Source: a virus. From it: DNA of 64,000 bases. The notes under the pieces were generated by a model. It had not been told where the DNA came from. It saw only the letters and a program-made list of their open reading frames with translations, and made no database searches. The translations under genes were made by a program, and so were the position numbers. The DNA is taken from positions 1-64,000 of IMG/VR virus record IMGVR_UViG_3300032282_006037; one strand, written 5' to 3'. How positions within the stretch are numbered: the first letter of the stretch is position 1; each line of letters opens with the position of its first letter. Of the stretch, positions 26,741 to 34,956 are shown piece after piece.

Positions 26741-27872
26741 CGATTCAAATTTCACTTTAATAGACAGACTTAAAATATCTGCGTTTTTTCTCAATAGTAA
26801 AAATTTTTGGACAATGACAGATAAAGTTGCTCGTTTTGAAGAAAAAATGTCTGACTTTACAAACAGTAAGTACTCTATTTTTGTTTCAAGCGGATCAACT
26901 GCGAATACAATTTTAGCTTATTACCTAAAAGATAATTTCTATACAGATAAAAGAAACACAATCGTTTTTCCTTCAACAACATGGATCACTTCTGTTTCTC
27001 CTTTTATAAGAGAAGGATTCAAGCCAAAATTTATTGATATTACGCTTGATGATTTAGCTATCGACCTGAATAAACTAGAATCTTTTTTAGATAAAAATCA
27101 CGAAGAAGTTTCATGTATTTTTGTGACCAGTTTATTAGGTATCGTTCCTAATATCGATAAACTGATAGAAATTAAAAAGAAATACAACATCAACATAATG
27201 ATGGATAATTGCGAAAACACTTTCGGTAAATTTAATAATAAAAATATCAGCAGTTATTTTACATCTACAACAAGTACATATTTCGGCCACCAACTACAAA
27301 GTGTTGAAGGTGGATTCATATTTACGAATGACGAAAAGGAAAGAGATTTATTTTTAATGTATCGAAATCATGGAATGACACGAAGCATCAAAAACAATTC
27401 TCAAATAAAAAACAATGATGTTGACAGCAGATTTGATTTTTATTTACAAGGTAATAATTTTAGAAATTCAAACATACATGCTTTAATAGGACTTTTAGAT
27501 CTTAATAGAGTTGATAAATATATAAATGATAGAAAAACACTATATAATTATTTCTGCAATAAAGTTAACGATTCTGTTTTAAAATATAAAAACAACAATA
27601 AGAATGAAAATTCTTTATTTTGCATACCTTTAATTTTTAATGATAAAATTAAAAAAGAAAAGACAGAACAATTTTGTCAACAAAACAATATCGAATCTAG
27701 ACCTATTATATCTGGCAACTTATTAAGACAAACATGTTTAAAAAAATATGATGACTATTATAATTTTTCAAATAGCGAATACATTCATCAAAATGGTTTC
27801 TATGTAGGTTTAAATTCAAAAGTATCAATCAAACAGCTAGATATATTAATTAATTTTATCAATAATCTTTAA
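26721..27872 (+). CDS. GDP-4-keto-6-deoxy-D-mannose 3-dehydratase, ColD-like
   Basis: 383 residues, DegT fold. At the PLP-lysine position (six residues before E-G-G) it has His190 in TYFGHQLQSVEGGF, as in ColD, whereas ordinary sugar aminotransferases keep Lys. MMDNCENTFGKF supplies the PLP-ring aspartate (Asp162). No E1-type cysteine cluster. ColD uses glutamate to regenerate PMP and removes the C3 hydroxyl of GDP-4-keto-6-deoxymannose. It overlaps the ColC-like gene by 20 bp and precedes Gmd by 1 bp. Confidence 0.85.
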   Translation: MKSWKLNDSNFTLIDRLKISAFFLNSKNFWTMTDKVARFEEKMSDFTNSKYSIFVSSGSTANTILAYYLKDNFYTDKRNTIVFPSTTWITSVSPFIREGFKPKFIDITLDDLAIDLNKLESFLDKNHEEVSCIFVTSLLGIVPNIDKLIEIKKKYNINIMMDNCENTFGKFNNKNISSYFTSTTSTYFGHQLQSVEGGFIFTNDEKERDLFLMYRNHGMTRSIKNNSQIKNNDVDSRFDFYLQGNNFRNSNIHALIGLLDLNRVDKYINDRKTLYNYFCNKVNDSVLKYKNNNKNENSLFCIPLIFNDKIKKEKTEQFCQQNNIESRPIISGNLLRQTCLKKYDDYYNFSNSEYIHQNGFYVGLNSKVSIKQLDILINFINNL

Positions 27873-27873
27873 A

Positions 27874-28929
27874 ATGAGCAAAAATATTTTAATTACAGGC
27901 GTTACTGGACAAGACGGCGCAAACATGGTTGAGTATCTTTTAAAAAATACCAACCACAAAATTTTTGGAATGATACGCAGATCTTCCAATATTAATTTAT
28001 CTAACTGTCAAGCATTTAAAAATGAACCACGATTTCAGTTTGAATATGGTGATTTATCTGATTCGCAAAGCATTAATAATATTATAAGAAAAGTAGATCC
28101 TGATTATTTTATTAATTTTGCTGCTAATAGTTTTGTTGGTTGTAGTTGGCAAATGCCAGAACAAATGTTTGATATAAACAGTTTAGGAGTATTAAGATGC
28201 TTAGAAGCTATTAAAAATCTTAAACCTTCTTGCAGATTTTATTCTGCTGGATCTAGCGAAGAGTGGGGAAATGTAGAATATAGCCCTCAAGATATGAAGC
28301 ACCCCTTGAAGCCTAGAAGTCCATACGGAGCAAGCAAAGCGTCAGCAAGACACATAGTTAAAGTATATAGAGAATCATATAATTTATATGCTGTACATGG
28401 TATTTTATTTAATCATGAAGGAACTAAAAGAGGAGAAGAGTTTGTTACTCGAAAAATCACAAAAGGAGTTGCAAGAATTTATCATGCAATTAAGAATTTA
28501 CAAATCTTTCAACCTATTGAATTAGGTAATTTAGACGCTAGAAGAGATTGGAGTGACAGTGAAGATTTTGTTGATGGTGTTTGGAAAATGTTAAATCAAG
28601 AATCGCCAAAAGATTATATATTAGCTAGTGATGAAACCCATTCAATACGAGAGTTTGTTGAGAAAGCTTTTAATCATGCTAATGTTGAAGGGTATTGGCA
28701 CGGCAATGGAGTTGATGAAAAATATTATATTCATGATAGATATATAGAAGACAAACAAGTGGAATCATCTTGTTTAGTAAAAATCAATCCAAAATTTTAT
28801 AGACCTGCTGAAGTTGAATTGTTATTGGGAGATTCAAAAATAGCTAGAAAAGAATTAGATTGGGAACCAAAAATTTCATTTGACAAACTAGTTGAAAAAA
28901 TGATACGCTTTGACATAGATAATTTTTAA
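27874..28929 (+). CDS. gmd: GDP-mannose 4,6-dehydratase
   Basis: 351 residues, full length. GVTGQDGANMVEYLL (the GxxGQDG signature), SSEEWGNVEYSPQD at the catalytic site, Y-x-x-x-K in SPYGASKASARHIV, VHGILFNHEGTKRGEEFVTR, and LGNLDARRDWSDSEDFVDG are all strongly diagnostic. Makes GDP-4-keto-6-deoxy-D-mannose from GDP-mannose, feeding ColD and ColC-type enzymes encoded just upstream. Last gene of the glycan island. Confidence 0.92.
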   Translation: MSKNILITGVTGQDGANMVEYLLKNTNHKIFGMIRRSSNINLSNCQAFKNEPRFQFEYGDLSDSQSINNIIRKVDPDYFINFAANSFVGCSWQMPEQMFDINSLGVLRCLEAIKNLKPSCRFYSAGSSEEWGNVEYSPQDMKHPLKPRSPYGASKASARHIVKVYRESYNLYAVHGILFNHEGTKRGEEFVTRKITKGVARIYHAIKNLQIFQPIELGNLDARRDWSDSEDFVDGVWKMLNQESPKDYILASDETHSIREFVEKAFNHANVEGYWHGNGVDEKYYIHDRYIEDKQVESSCLVKINPKFYRPAEVELLLGDSKIARKELDWEPKISFDKLVEKMIRFDIDNF

Positions 28930-28934
28930 AATTA

Positions 28935-28953
28935 GTGTATAATTGTTTTTATC
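28935..28953 (+). promoter_or_regulatory. Putative late promoter (GTGTATAAT)
   Basis: GTGTATAATTGTTTTTATC lies directly before the ATG of the reductase gene. The TATAAT at 28938-28943 has no -35 at normal spacing (a TTGACA at 28910 is 22 bp away). Predicted transcription start is about 3-4 nt before the ATG. Confidence 0.55.
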
Positions 28954-30933
28954 ATGAGCGACTTAAATATTCTTTCTGAATCCTTTCTTTCCAAATACAA
29001 GAATAAACAGCCCAACTGGGGTTTTAATGGTCTCGGTTATATAGTATATAAGAGAACCTATGCTCGATTAAAAGACGACGGCAATACTGAAGAGTGGTGG
29101 GAAACAGTCGCTCGCTGTATTAATGGCGCTCAAAAAATCGGCGCTCAATATTCTCAAGAAGAAGCTGAAAGAATTTATGATTATGTTTTTAATCTAAAGT
29201 GTAATTTTGCGGGTAGAATGCTTTGGCAGCTTGGGACTTCAACCGTTGATCGATTTGGAGCTAATTCTCTTCTCAACTGCTGGGCAACAGCAATGCGTGA
29301 GCCAAAAGCGTTTCTTTTCCTTTTTGAAAATCTAATGCTTGGTGGTGGTGTAGGTTATAGTATTCGTCGCGAAGACGTTCATGAGCTTCCCAAGATTAAG
29401 AAGGGAGTTGTTGTTTCTCATGAAGCTACTAAAGATGCAGATTTTATTGTTCCTGATTCGCGAGAAGGTTGGGTTAAGTTGCTAGCTAATGTTCTTGATG
29501 CTTTTTATGTAAATGGAAAGTCTTTTACATATTCTACTATTTTAATTCGCGGTTATGGAGAACTCATCAGAGGATTCGGTGGAAAAGCAAGCGGACCACA
29601 AATTCTTATTGATGGAATTGAAAAGATCACAAAGATTTTCCAGAGTAGAGAAGGTAAAAAACTTCGTTCTATTGATGTACTTGATATTTGCAATATTATT
29701 GGAAGTGTTGTGGTTGCTGGTAATGTAAGACGTTCAGCAGAAATCGCTCTCGGAGATCCCGATGATATTCTATATCTCCGCGCTAAAAACTGGAGTTCTG
29801 GTAACGTTCCAAATTGGCGAGCGATGAGTAATAATACTATTTATGCTGATAACTTTGATCACATCATGGAAGAGGTATGGAAGAATGGTTATGAAATAAA
29901 CAAGCAAACAGGATATGCCAATGGTGAGCCTTATGGTTTATTTAATCTTCCTCTTTCTCAAAAGTATGGTCGTATTGTTGATGGCCCTATTAGCGAATCA
30001 AAACTATACCCAACAGATGTAGATAACTGCGAAATGACTAATCCATGCGCTGAAATTAGTCTTTCCAATTATGAATGCTGCAATCTTTGTGAATTATATT
30101 TAAATAATATTCAATCAAAAGAAGAATTAATCGACTGCGCAAAACTACTTTATAAGACACAAAAAGCTATCGCTGCACTTCCATTTATTCATGAAGAAAC
30201 AAATCGTATCGTTCATAAAAACATGCGTCTCGGTCTTGGCGTTACTGGTGTTTGCCAGTCTCTTGATAAGCTCGATTGGCTTGATGATTGTTATGTTGCT
30301 TTGCGTAAGTTTGATAAGCAGTGGAGTAAAGAAATAGGATGGCCCGAAAGCATTAAGCTTACCACGGTTAAGCCTAGCGGAACATTAAGTTTGCTTGGTG
30401 GAGCTACTCCGGGTGTTCATCCTGCATACAGTCAGTATTATATGCGCACTGTTCGCATGTCTAGCTCTGATGCTCTTGTTCAGATCTGCAAAGATATGGG
30501 ATATCATGTTGAGTATCTAATTAATTTCGATGGTACAGAAAATCATGACACTGTTGTTGTTTATTTTCCATGTGAAACTCCATCAGGATCAATTCTTGCG
30601 AAAGATATGGATGTAATTAAACAGCTTGATATGGTTAAGAAGCTTCAAACTGTTTGGTCTGATAATGCTGTATCAGTTACTGCATATTATAAGGAAGAAG
30701 AACTTGCCGCTCTACAAAACTGGCTAAAAGATAATTATGAAAAGAATATAAAGAGCGTTAGCTTCTTGCTGTTTAAGAATCACGGCTTCAAGCAAGCTCC
30801 ATATCAAGAAATTGACGAAAAGTCGTATTTAGCCGCCAAGGCTAAAGTTAAGCCATTGAGTGCTTTATCTATCAATTCTAACGAAATGTTAGATATGGCA
30901 GAATGCGCAGCTGGAATATGTCCAATTAGATAA
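28954..30933 (+). CDS. nrdJ: Adenosylcobalamin-dependent ribonucleoside-triphosphate reductase (class II)
   Basis: 659 residues, monomeric class II type. Cys109 (SLLNCWATA) and the catalytic NPCAEIS at 363-369 (Cys365 as thiyl radical, Glu367) match Lactobacillus leichmannii RTPR, as does the C-terminal redox pair Cys651/Cys656 (CAAGICPIR). Converts NTPs to dNTPs using coenzyme B12, so it works without oxygen and without a separate radical subunit. Codon use here is visibly richer in C/G-ending codons than in the preceding sugar genes. It is a single-gene unit between a GTGTA promoter and a strong terminator. Confidence 0.93.
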   Translation: MSDLNILSESFLSKYKNKQPNWGFNGLGYIVYKRTYARLKDDGNTEEWWETVARCINGAQKIGAQYSQEEAERIYDYVFNLKCNFAGRMLWQLGTSTVDRFGANSLLNCWATAMREPKAFLFLFENLMLGGGVGYSIRREDVHELPKIKKGVVVSHEATKDADFIVPDSREGWVKLLANVLDAFYVNGKSFTYSTILIRGYGELIRGFGGKASGPQILIDGIEKITKIFQSREGKKLRSIDVLDICNIIGSVVVAGNVRRSAEIALGDPDDILYLRAKNWSSGNVPNWRAMSNNTIYADNFDHIMEEVWKNGYEINKQTGYANGEPYGLFNLPLSQKYGRIVDGPISESKLYPTDVDNCEMTNPCAEISLSNYECCNLCELYLNNIQSKEELIDCAKLLYKTQKAIAALPFIHEETNRIVHKNMRLGLGVTGVCQSLDKLDWLDDCYVALRKFDKQWSKEIGWPESIKLTTVKPSGTLSLLGGATPGVHPAYSQYYMRTVRMSSSDALVQICKDMGYHVEYLINFDGTENHDTVVVYFPCETPSGSILAKDMDVIKQLDMVKKLQTVWSDNAVSVTAYYKEEELAALQNWLKDNYEKNIKSVSFLLFKNHGFKQAPYQEIDEKSYLAAKAKVKPLSALSINSNEMLDMAECAAGICPIR

Positions 30934-30938
30934 TCAAA

Positions 30939-30968
30939 GAGCCGCCGAAAGGCGGCTTTAATTTTTTC
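30939..30968 (+). terminator. Rho-independent terminator
   Basis: Stem AGCCGCC / GGCGGCT with a GAAA tetraloop and a downstream T-rich run ends the reductase transcript. Confidence 0.92.
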
Positions 30969-30985
30969 TAGGTGTTGCTATTATA

Positions 30986-31001
30986 GTGTATAAATCTTTA
31001 T
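30986..31001 (+). promoter_or_regulatory. Putative late promoter (GTGTATAAAT)
   Basis: GTGTATAAATCTTTAT lies directly upstream of the ATG at 31002, right after a terminator. The TATAAA at 30989-30994 places the predicted start within about 1 nt of the ATG. Confidence 0.55.
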
Positions 31002-31292
31002 ATGGATCTCATTTTAGATTTTTCTGATAAAATTGTCGCTTATCAATCAAAATATGGAGGCAAGAAACGCAGTCAATTAAAAGATAGTGATTTTTTATTT
31101 CCTGCTACTCGCAGCTTTCCTATTGTAAGTCCTCAAGATGTTCGTGATGCAATTAGTAATTTTGGTAGAATGAAAAACCCAATGAATTATGATCAATTCA
31201 TAAAGAAACTTTATCAAAAAGCAAAAAGCAAAGGTAAAGATTTTGTTGATGCTATTCCTGAATCTACAAAAAAAGAACATAAATTATCCTAA
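31002..31292 (+). CDS. Conserved phage hypothetical protein (DUF6582-like)
   Basis: 96 residues. RSFPIVSPQDVRDAISNFG followed by a basic A-K-x-K-G-K segment resembles a motif widespread in phage capsid-associated and prohead proteins (R-x-F-P-I…VR-A-I). Preceded by a late promoter and followed by other virion-type small genes, so a capsid or packaging-related role is plausible. The family match is by memory of the pattern. Confidence 0.55.
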   Translation: MDLILDFSDKIVAYQSKYGGKKRSQLKDSDFLFPATRSFPIVSPQDVRDAISNFGRMKNPMNYDQFIKKLYQKAKSKGKDFVDAIPESTKKEHKLS

Positions 31293-31765
31293 TGAATATT
31301 TTAATAGATTTATCGAATCTAATTGCAAAAAAAAGACAAGGGCCTAAAAGCTCCGCTCAAACTCCAGCAAAACCAGAAGAAAAGAAAAAAGGTTCTAAAA
31401 TAAACGAACCGGGTTCTGCTGGAACTACTCCTGATGCTAAAGAAAGAGCTAAAGAAGTGCTGAAAAGAAAAGATGAAAAACGATTAGTCAGTAAAGCTGA
31501 AATTACATTTAGTGAAAAAGTGACTAATGCATTAAAAGAAAAAGTAAAAAATCATAACGCCAAATACTCTAAAAAAGTAACATTATCACAGTTAAAAAAA
31601 GTTTACAGAAGAGGATTAGGAGCATTTAGTTCTAGTCATCGCCCCGATCAATCAAGATCTTCTTGGGCTTTCGCGAGGGTGAATATGTTTTTAAAAATGC
31701 AAAGTGGAGGAAAAGTAAAAGATGCTTATCGTCGCGCAGATCAAGATATCGCAAATAGTAAATAA
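31292..31765 (+). CDS. Conserved phage protein (DUF5824-like)
   Basis: 157 residues. A Lys/Pro-rich N-terminal linker (1-60) leads to a C-terminal module with YRRGLGAFSSSHRPDQSRSS, WAFARVNMFLK and KVKDAYRRADQDIA, a conserved phage motif often appended to virion-associated proteins. Overlaps the previous stop by one base. Exact role unknown. Confidence 0.55.
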   Translation: MNILIDLSNLIAKKRQGPKSSAQTPAKPEEKKKGSKINEPGSAGTTPDAKERAKEVLKRKDEKRLVSKAEITFSEKVTNALKEKVKNHNAKYSKKVTLSQLKKVYRRGLGAFSSSHRPDQSRSSWAFARVNMFLKMQSGGKVKDAYRRADQDIANSK

Positions 31766-31768
31766 TTT

Positions 31769-31909
31769 ATGAAATACACAACAACAGCAGTATCTGGACC
31801 CGGATCAGGACCAACAACCGGCCCAGCTAAACCTAAAACAAAAAAGAAACCTAGCACAACAACAGGTCCAGCAACCGGACCAAATGCTCCAACAGGTCCC
31901 CAAAAATAA
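31769..31909 (+). CDS. Gly-Pro-Thr-rich small protein
   Basis: 46 residues. Sequence is mostly Thr, Pro, Gly, Lys and Ala, with repeats of the PTTGP/PATGPN type, giving a short collagen-like or decoration-type peptide. The ATG follows the preceding gene closely. An opposite-strand frame covering the same region is a shadow of this composition. Possibly a virion surface peptide. Confidence 0.5.
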   Translation: MKYTTTAVSGPGSGPTTGPAKPKTKKKPSTTTGPATGPNAPTGPQK

Positions 31910-31914
31910 CAATC

Positions 31915-32052
31915 ATGAATGATAAAGTTGTAGATATTTATCATTTTGATGATTTTGATGAAGAAGATTTTGCGGCAGCTTTTTCTGATTTAAAAGAATT
32001 TGGTGTAAATGATGATGAATTAAATTTAAATTATATAGAAGTAGAGGAATAA
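31915..32052 (+). CDS. Small acidic hypothetical protein
   Basis: 45 residues, strongly acidic (about 40% Asp/Glu; HFDDFDEEDF). Its stop is immediately followed by the ATG of the next gene at 32053, which supports it as a real gene in the operon. No recognised motif. Confidence 0.5.
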   Translation: MNDKVVDIYHFDDFDEEDFAAAFSDLKEFGVNDDELNLNYIEVEE

Positions 32053-32418
32053 ATGAATATCGTAACTAAGCTTCTAACATATCAAAATCAAGTTAAAATT
32101 TTGCATTGGCAAACAACGTCATACTCTGAACATAAATCATTAGGTGATTTATATGATGGTCTTTCTGGACATATCGATCAATTTGTTGAAGTATTTATGG
32201 GTAAATATGGCAGAATTGTAAGCCCATCAACATTTAATTTAATTCTTGAAAATTATAAAAATTTAGGTCCAATGTCTCTCATGAATGAGATGGAAACATA
32301 TTTGGTAAACGATGTGCCAACAATGTTAGACGCTAAGAAAGATACTGACTTGTTAAATATTAGAGATGAAATGTTAGCTGATGTAAATAAAACCAAGTAT
32401 CTATTAACTTTAAAGTAA
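32053..32418 (+). CDS. Conserved phage protein, ferritin/Dps-like helices (DUF5856-like)
   Basis: 121 residues, all-helical. The opening LLTYQNQVKILHWQTTSYSE and HKSLGDLYDGLSGHID resemble Dps-like ferritin-fold proteins, where similar His/Asp residues bind metal, and conserved short phage proteins of unknown function. Whether it binds metal is not established. 3' end overlaps the antisense endonuclease by 9 bp. Confidence 0.55.
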   Translation: MNIVTKLLTYQNQVKILHWQTTSYSEHKSLGDLYDGLSGHIDQFVEVFMGKYGRIVSPSTFNLILENYKNLGPMSLMNEMETYLVNDVPTMLDAKKDTDLLNIRDEMLADVNKTKYLLTLK

Positions 32419-33003
32419 TTTATAATTGGGATATTTCTTAGATAAAGCTTTTGCTAAAATAGCATGATGATTAGAGTTATGTTGTAAAGCTGCATGTCTG
32501 AGTGAGTTATAAACAACTCCATCTATTTCAATTTTTGTACCTCTTGTTTGACTCATCTTAAGTTTGGTTTCATTTGAATGAGTTAAACCAAACATTGGAC
32601 CATTTGGATATTTTGTTTTGGCATTTTTTCTTCTTTTGTCTTTTAAATTTTTACAACAAGCAGCTTTTCTTGTGTTTTCGAGTTGCTTTTTTCTTATTTG
32701 TTCCTTAAAAGGATGATTAGAAATCATATCTCCACCAGAAGCGTTTTTATTAATATTAAAAGCAGGTTTAAGCGTGTCTAAATAATATTGTTCTTTTTTC
32801 TTAACGTCGTCACATAATTCTATTATTTCTAACCATAAAGTTTCTTCACCATATTTATTGAAATGTTGCTGCAACCAATAGTTTGAATGATTATTGTTTT
32901 TTAATTGAGACAAATGCCTATTCCATCTTTTTTTAATATTGATAGAACTTCCTATATAAAAATCATTATTGATTTTGTTTTTTATTTTATAAACGCCTTT
33001 CAT
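32410..33003 (-). CDS. GIY-YIG homing endonuclease
   Basis: 197 residues. GVYKIKNKINNDFYIGSS is the GIY-YIG nuclease signature with R26/R29-type basic residues and a following Glu in the ETLWLEIIE strand. A NUMOD3-like motif (GPMFGLTHSNETKLKMSQTR) and a NUMOD1-like helix region (YNSLRHAALQHNSNH) follow, as in Seg-type phage homing nucleases. Free-standing and antisense to the surrounding late genes; it carries its own GTGTA promoter-like motif. Confidence 0.88.
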   Translation of the reverse strand: MKGVYKIKNKINNDFYIGSSINIKKRWNRHLSQLKNNNHSNYWLQQHFNKYGEETLWLEIIELCDDVKKKEQYYLDTLKPAFNINKNASGGDMISNHPFKEQIRKKQLENTRKAACCKNLKDKRRKNAKTKYPNGPMFGLTHSNETKLKMSQTRGTKIEIDGVVYNSLRHAALQHNSNHHAILAKALSKKYPNYKLL

Positions 33004-33018
33004 ATTTTATTTTTACAC
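33004..33018 (-). promoter_or_regulatory. Putative late promoter (GTGTA motif) for the homing endonuclease
   Basis: On the minus strand GTGTAAAAATAAAAT runs into the ATG ending at 33003. It is the only minus-strand example found and has the same spacing as the plus-strand motifs. Confidence 0.5.
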
Positions 33019-33056
33019 GAAGATGCAAAATATGGGATTTCACTTTTTCAAAAAAA

Positions 33057-33068
33057 GTGTAATAATAT
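33057..33068 (+). promoter_or_regulatory. Putative late promoter (GTGTAATAAT)
   Basis: GTGTAATAATAT lies just before ATGTTAATG at 33069-33077. A transcript starting about 7 nt after the TAATAA would begin near 33072, which favours the second ATG at 33075 as the start. Confidence 0.55.
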
Positions 33069-33074
33069 ATGTTA

Positions 33075-33938
33075 ATGAATGTATATATTAATTTAAGCTC
33101 TGAAATACAAGGAGCAAAATTAAAAAAAGTATTAAATAAACCTTTTCGTACTCCCAAAGGACCGAAAAAATTTTCTGTTTATGTCAAAAATGACAAAGGA
33201 AATGTTGTTAAAGTAAATTTTGGTGATCCTAATATGGAAATCAAACGCGACGATCCGGCTCGTCGTAAGAGTTTTCGCGCTCGTCATCAATGCGACACAA
33301 ATCCTGGACCTCGATGGAAAGCAAAATACTGGAGCTGTAAATTTTGGCAAAGCAAAAAATCTGTTTCTGATTATCTTTCAAACGGTTGCATCAATGATAT
33401 TATTCATCAATGGGATGGCGAAACATTATGGGATCAAGAAGATTTATTGAAGTTGATGCCATCTTTGGCTCAAGCTCCTGAAATAACAGAAGAAATAGAA
33501 GAAAATAATTCTGAATTGATTGAAGAAAGTTATGAAATGGCTTTAGGTCAATTAGCTTATATTTCAGATTATTCAAAAGATTTACTCGAAAAACTCAGAG
33601 CAAATCCATCATATGCTTCTAAATTAGAACCTTGGGTGCAAAGCAAAATTACATTGATGGAAGATTATTTATTTGCCGTACATAACTATATTATATATTC
33701 TCAAGAAGGCGGCGCACACGAAAACAAAAACATGCAAGAAGGTATGCGTGTTTTAAATGTTAATGCTAGCTGCAAACATTTTGGTAGTGAAGGCATTATT
33801 AAACAAATTAAAAACTTAGACAACGACATGGGTCAAGTAATTGCATACGAAGTCACTAACAATGGATCTAATTTTAAAGAAGGTGATATTTTAACAAAAA
33901 CCATCGATCAATTAAATTTATTAGAAGGTACAAAATAA
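33075..33938 (+). CDS. Conserved phage protein with DUF6321-like N-terminal module
   Basis: 287 residues from ATG 33075 (ATG 33069 is in frame but sits at the predicted transcription start). The N-terminal region, LNKPFRTPKGPKKFSVYVKN, VNFGDPNMEIKRDDPARRKS, FRARHQCDTN, KYWSCKFW, is a conserved motif in large phage proteins, often near head-assembly genes. A helical C-terminal part (150-215) and a small beta domain follow. Role probably in head assembly or maturation; not proven. Confidence 0.6.
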   Translation: MNVYINLSSEIQGAKLKKVLNKPFRTPKGPKKFSVYVKNDKGNVVKVNFGDPNMEIKRDDPARRKSFRARHQCDTNPGPRWKAKYWSCKFWQSKKSVSDYLSNGCINDIIHQWDGETLWDQEDLLKLMPSLAQAPEITEEIEENNSELIEESYEMALGQLAYISDYSKDLLEKLRANPSYASKLEPWVQSKITLMEDYLFAVHNYIIYSQEGGAHENKNMQEGMRVLNVNASCKHFGSEGIIKQIKNLDNDMGQVIAYEVTNNGSNFKEGDILTKTIDQLNLLEGTK

Positions 33939-34550
33939 ATGAAAGCAAATTTAAAATTTAACAATAAACAATTTATCGCAGAAGTTTCACTTTCAAATGT
34001 TTTAGAAACAGATGAAAATGAAATTCATGATGCATACATGAATGAATGTATGTCTAATGATGCTATGTTTGTAAATACTGCTGGTATGTGTACTAGCGAT
34101 GCTAAATATATGTGCGGTATGTCATATATGAAAAATCGCCCAATGCTTATGGAAGGCGCTGGCGAACTTACCGAAAAACAAATGGCTTTACCCGCTCCTA
34201 TTAAAAAAGGCATTTTAAAGCGTTATGAAAAAGCCGGAACCCTTTCGGAAGAAGGCAAAAAACAATTAATGAGTTTTAGTTCAACCGTTGAAATCGAAGT
34301 TAAAGATGAAGAAGAAAATGAAAATGAATCTGGTGATGAAAGCGAAAATGGCGAAAATGAAAACATGGAGGAAATGCAAGCCGAACCAACCGCAGTTTTC
34401 GTTCAAGAACCTGCTCCACCAAGCGGTAATATTACTCCAAAAGCTGCTGAAGAAGGTCTTAAGATAGACGAAAAGCTACAAAAACAACAAGAAGCAGCCG
34501 CTCCTAAAAATCCTCAGTTGCAGAGCCCCACATTCAATCCAAAAGTTTAA
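33939..34550 (+). CDS. Hypothetical acidic protein, possible head or scaffold component
   Basis: 203 residues. N-terminal half is compact with methionine- and cysteine-rich stretches; residues ~120-145 are strongly acidic (EENENESGDESENGENENME) and the rest is Pro/Ala/Gln-rich. It starts right after the previous stop and ends at a terminator. An acidic, disordered tail is typical of scaffolding or internal head proteins, but no homology is recognised. Confidence 0.5.
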   Translation: MKANLKFNNKQFIAEVSLSNVLETDENEIHDAYMNECMSNDAMFVNTAGMCTSDAKYMCGMSYMKNRPMLMEGAGELTEKQMALPAPIKKGILKRYEKAGTLSEEGKKQLMSFSSTVEIEVKDEEENENESGDESENGENENMEEMQAEPTAVFVQEPAPPSGNITPKAAEEGLKIDEKLQKQQEAAAPKNPQLQSPTFNPKV

Positions 34551-34568
34551 TTATAACAGTTAATATAT

Positions 34569-34596
34569 AACCGCTGGGAAACCAGCGGTTTTTTTG
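34569..34596 (+). terminator. Rho-independent terminator
   Basis: Stem AACCGCTGG / CCAGCGGTT with a GAAA tetraloop and a run of T. Ends the late unit and separates it from the replication region. Confidence 0.93.
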
Positions 34597-34600
34597 TATC

Positions 34601-34629
34601 TTGACATCTCAATCGTTCTCTGTTATCGT
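34601..34629 (+). promoter_or_regulatory. Host sigma-70-type promoter, leaderless
   Basis: TTGACA, 17-bp spacer, TATCGT with an upstream TG (extended -10). The predicted start (7 nt after the -10) coincides with the A of the ATG at 34636. Confidence 0.7.
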
Positions 34630-34635
34630 TGTTGT

Positions 34636-34956
34636 ATGAATAAAAGACAGTTGTTACAAAAACTGTTGTTTGCGCCTAATAAAAAGAATCCAAAATTTTG
34701 GCAGAAACAATATTCTTTATTAAATAAATTACTTAAAGATTTTCCCGATATGAAATTCTGGGAAACTCATGAGTTTGATAAAGTAAATTGTTTAACATTA
34801 TTTCTAGCTGAAAGAAAGTATGAGATAGCAGATAAATATAAATGGTTTCTTTTTCAACCTGAATTTAAGAATCCAGAAATAAACATAGGCGATAAAACAG
34901 GTGATGATTATAATATAGAAAGCAAACCAAAAACAATTAAGCAATTTTTAAAATGA
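34636..34956 (+). CDS. Hypothetical protein preceding RecA
   Basis: 106 residues from ATG 34636; the frame is open upstream but the promoter lies there, so that part is not translated. Basic N terminus (MNKRQLLQKLLFAPNKKNPK) and several aromatic residues. It overlaps the RecA-like gene by 4 bp and so is probably co-expressed with recombination genes. Function unknown. Confidence 0.6.
   Translation: MNKRQLLQKLLFAPNKKNPKFWQKQYSLLNKLLKDFPDMKFWETHEFDKVNCLTLFLAERKYEIADKYKWFLFQPEFKNPEINIGDKTGDDYNIESKPKTIKQFLK

Noticed and set aside
26721-27872. Perosamine synthase or other sugar aminotransferase
   Set aside because: The PLP-binding lysine is replaced by His190, which fits dehydratases of the ColD type instead.
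28910-28915. TTGACA as a -35 for the ribonucleotide reductase promoter
   Set aside because: Spacing to TATAAT is 22 bp, too long for sigma-70; the GTGTATAAT element alone is the better candidate.
31741-31944. Minus-strand frame rich in Gly/Pro/Val
   Set aside because: It mirrors the composition of the small GPT-rich gene on the plus strand and has no support of its own.
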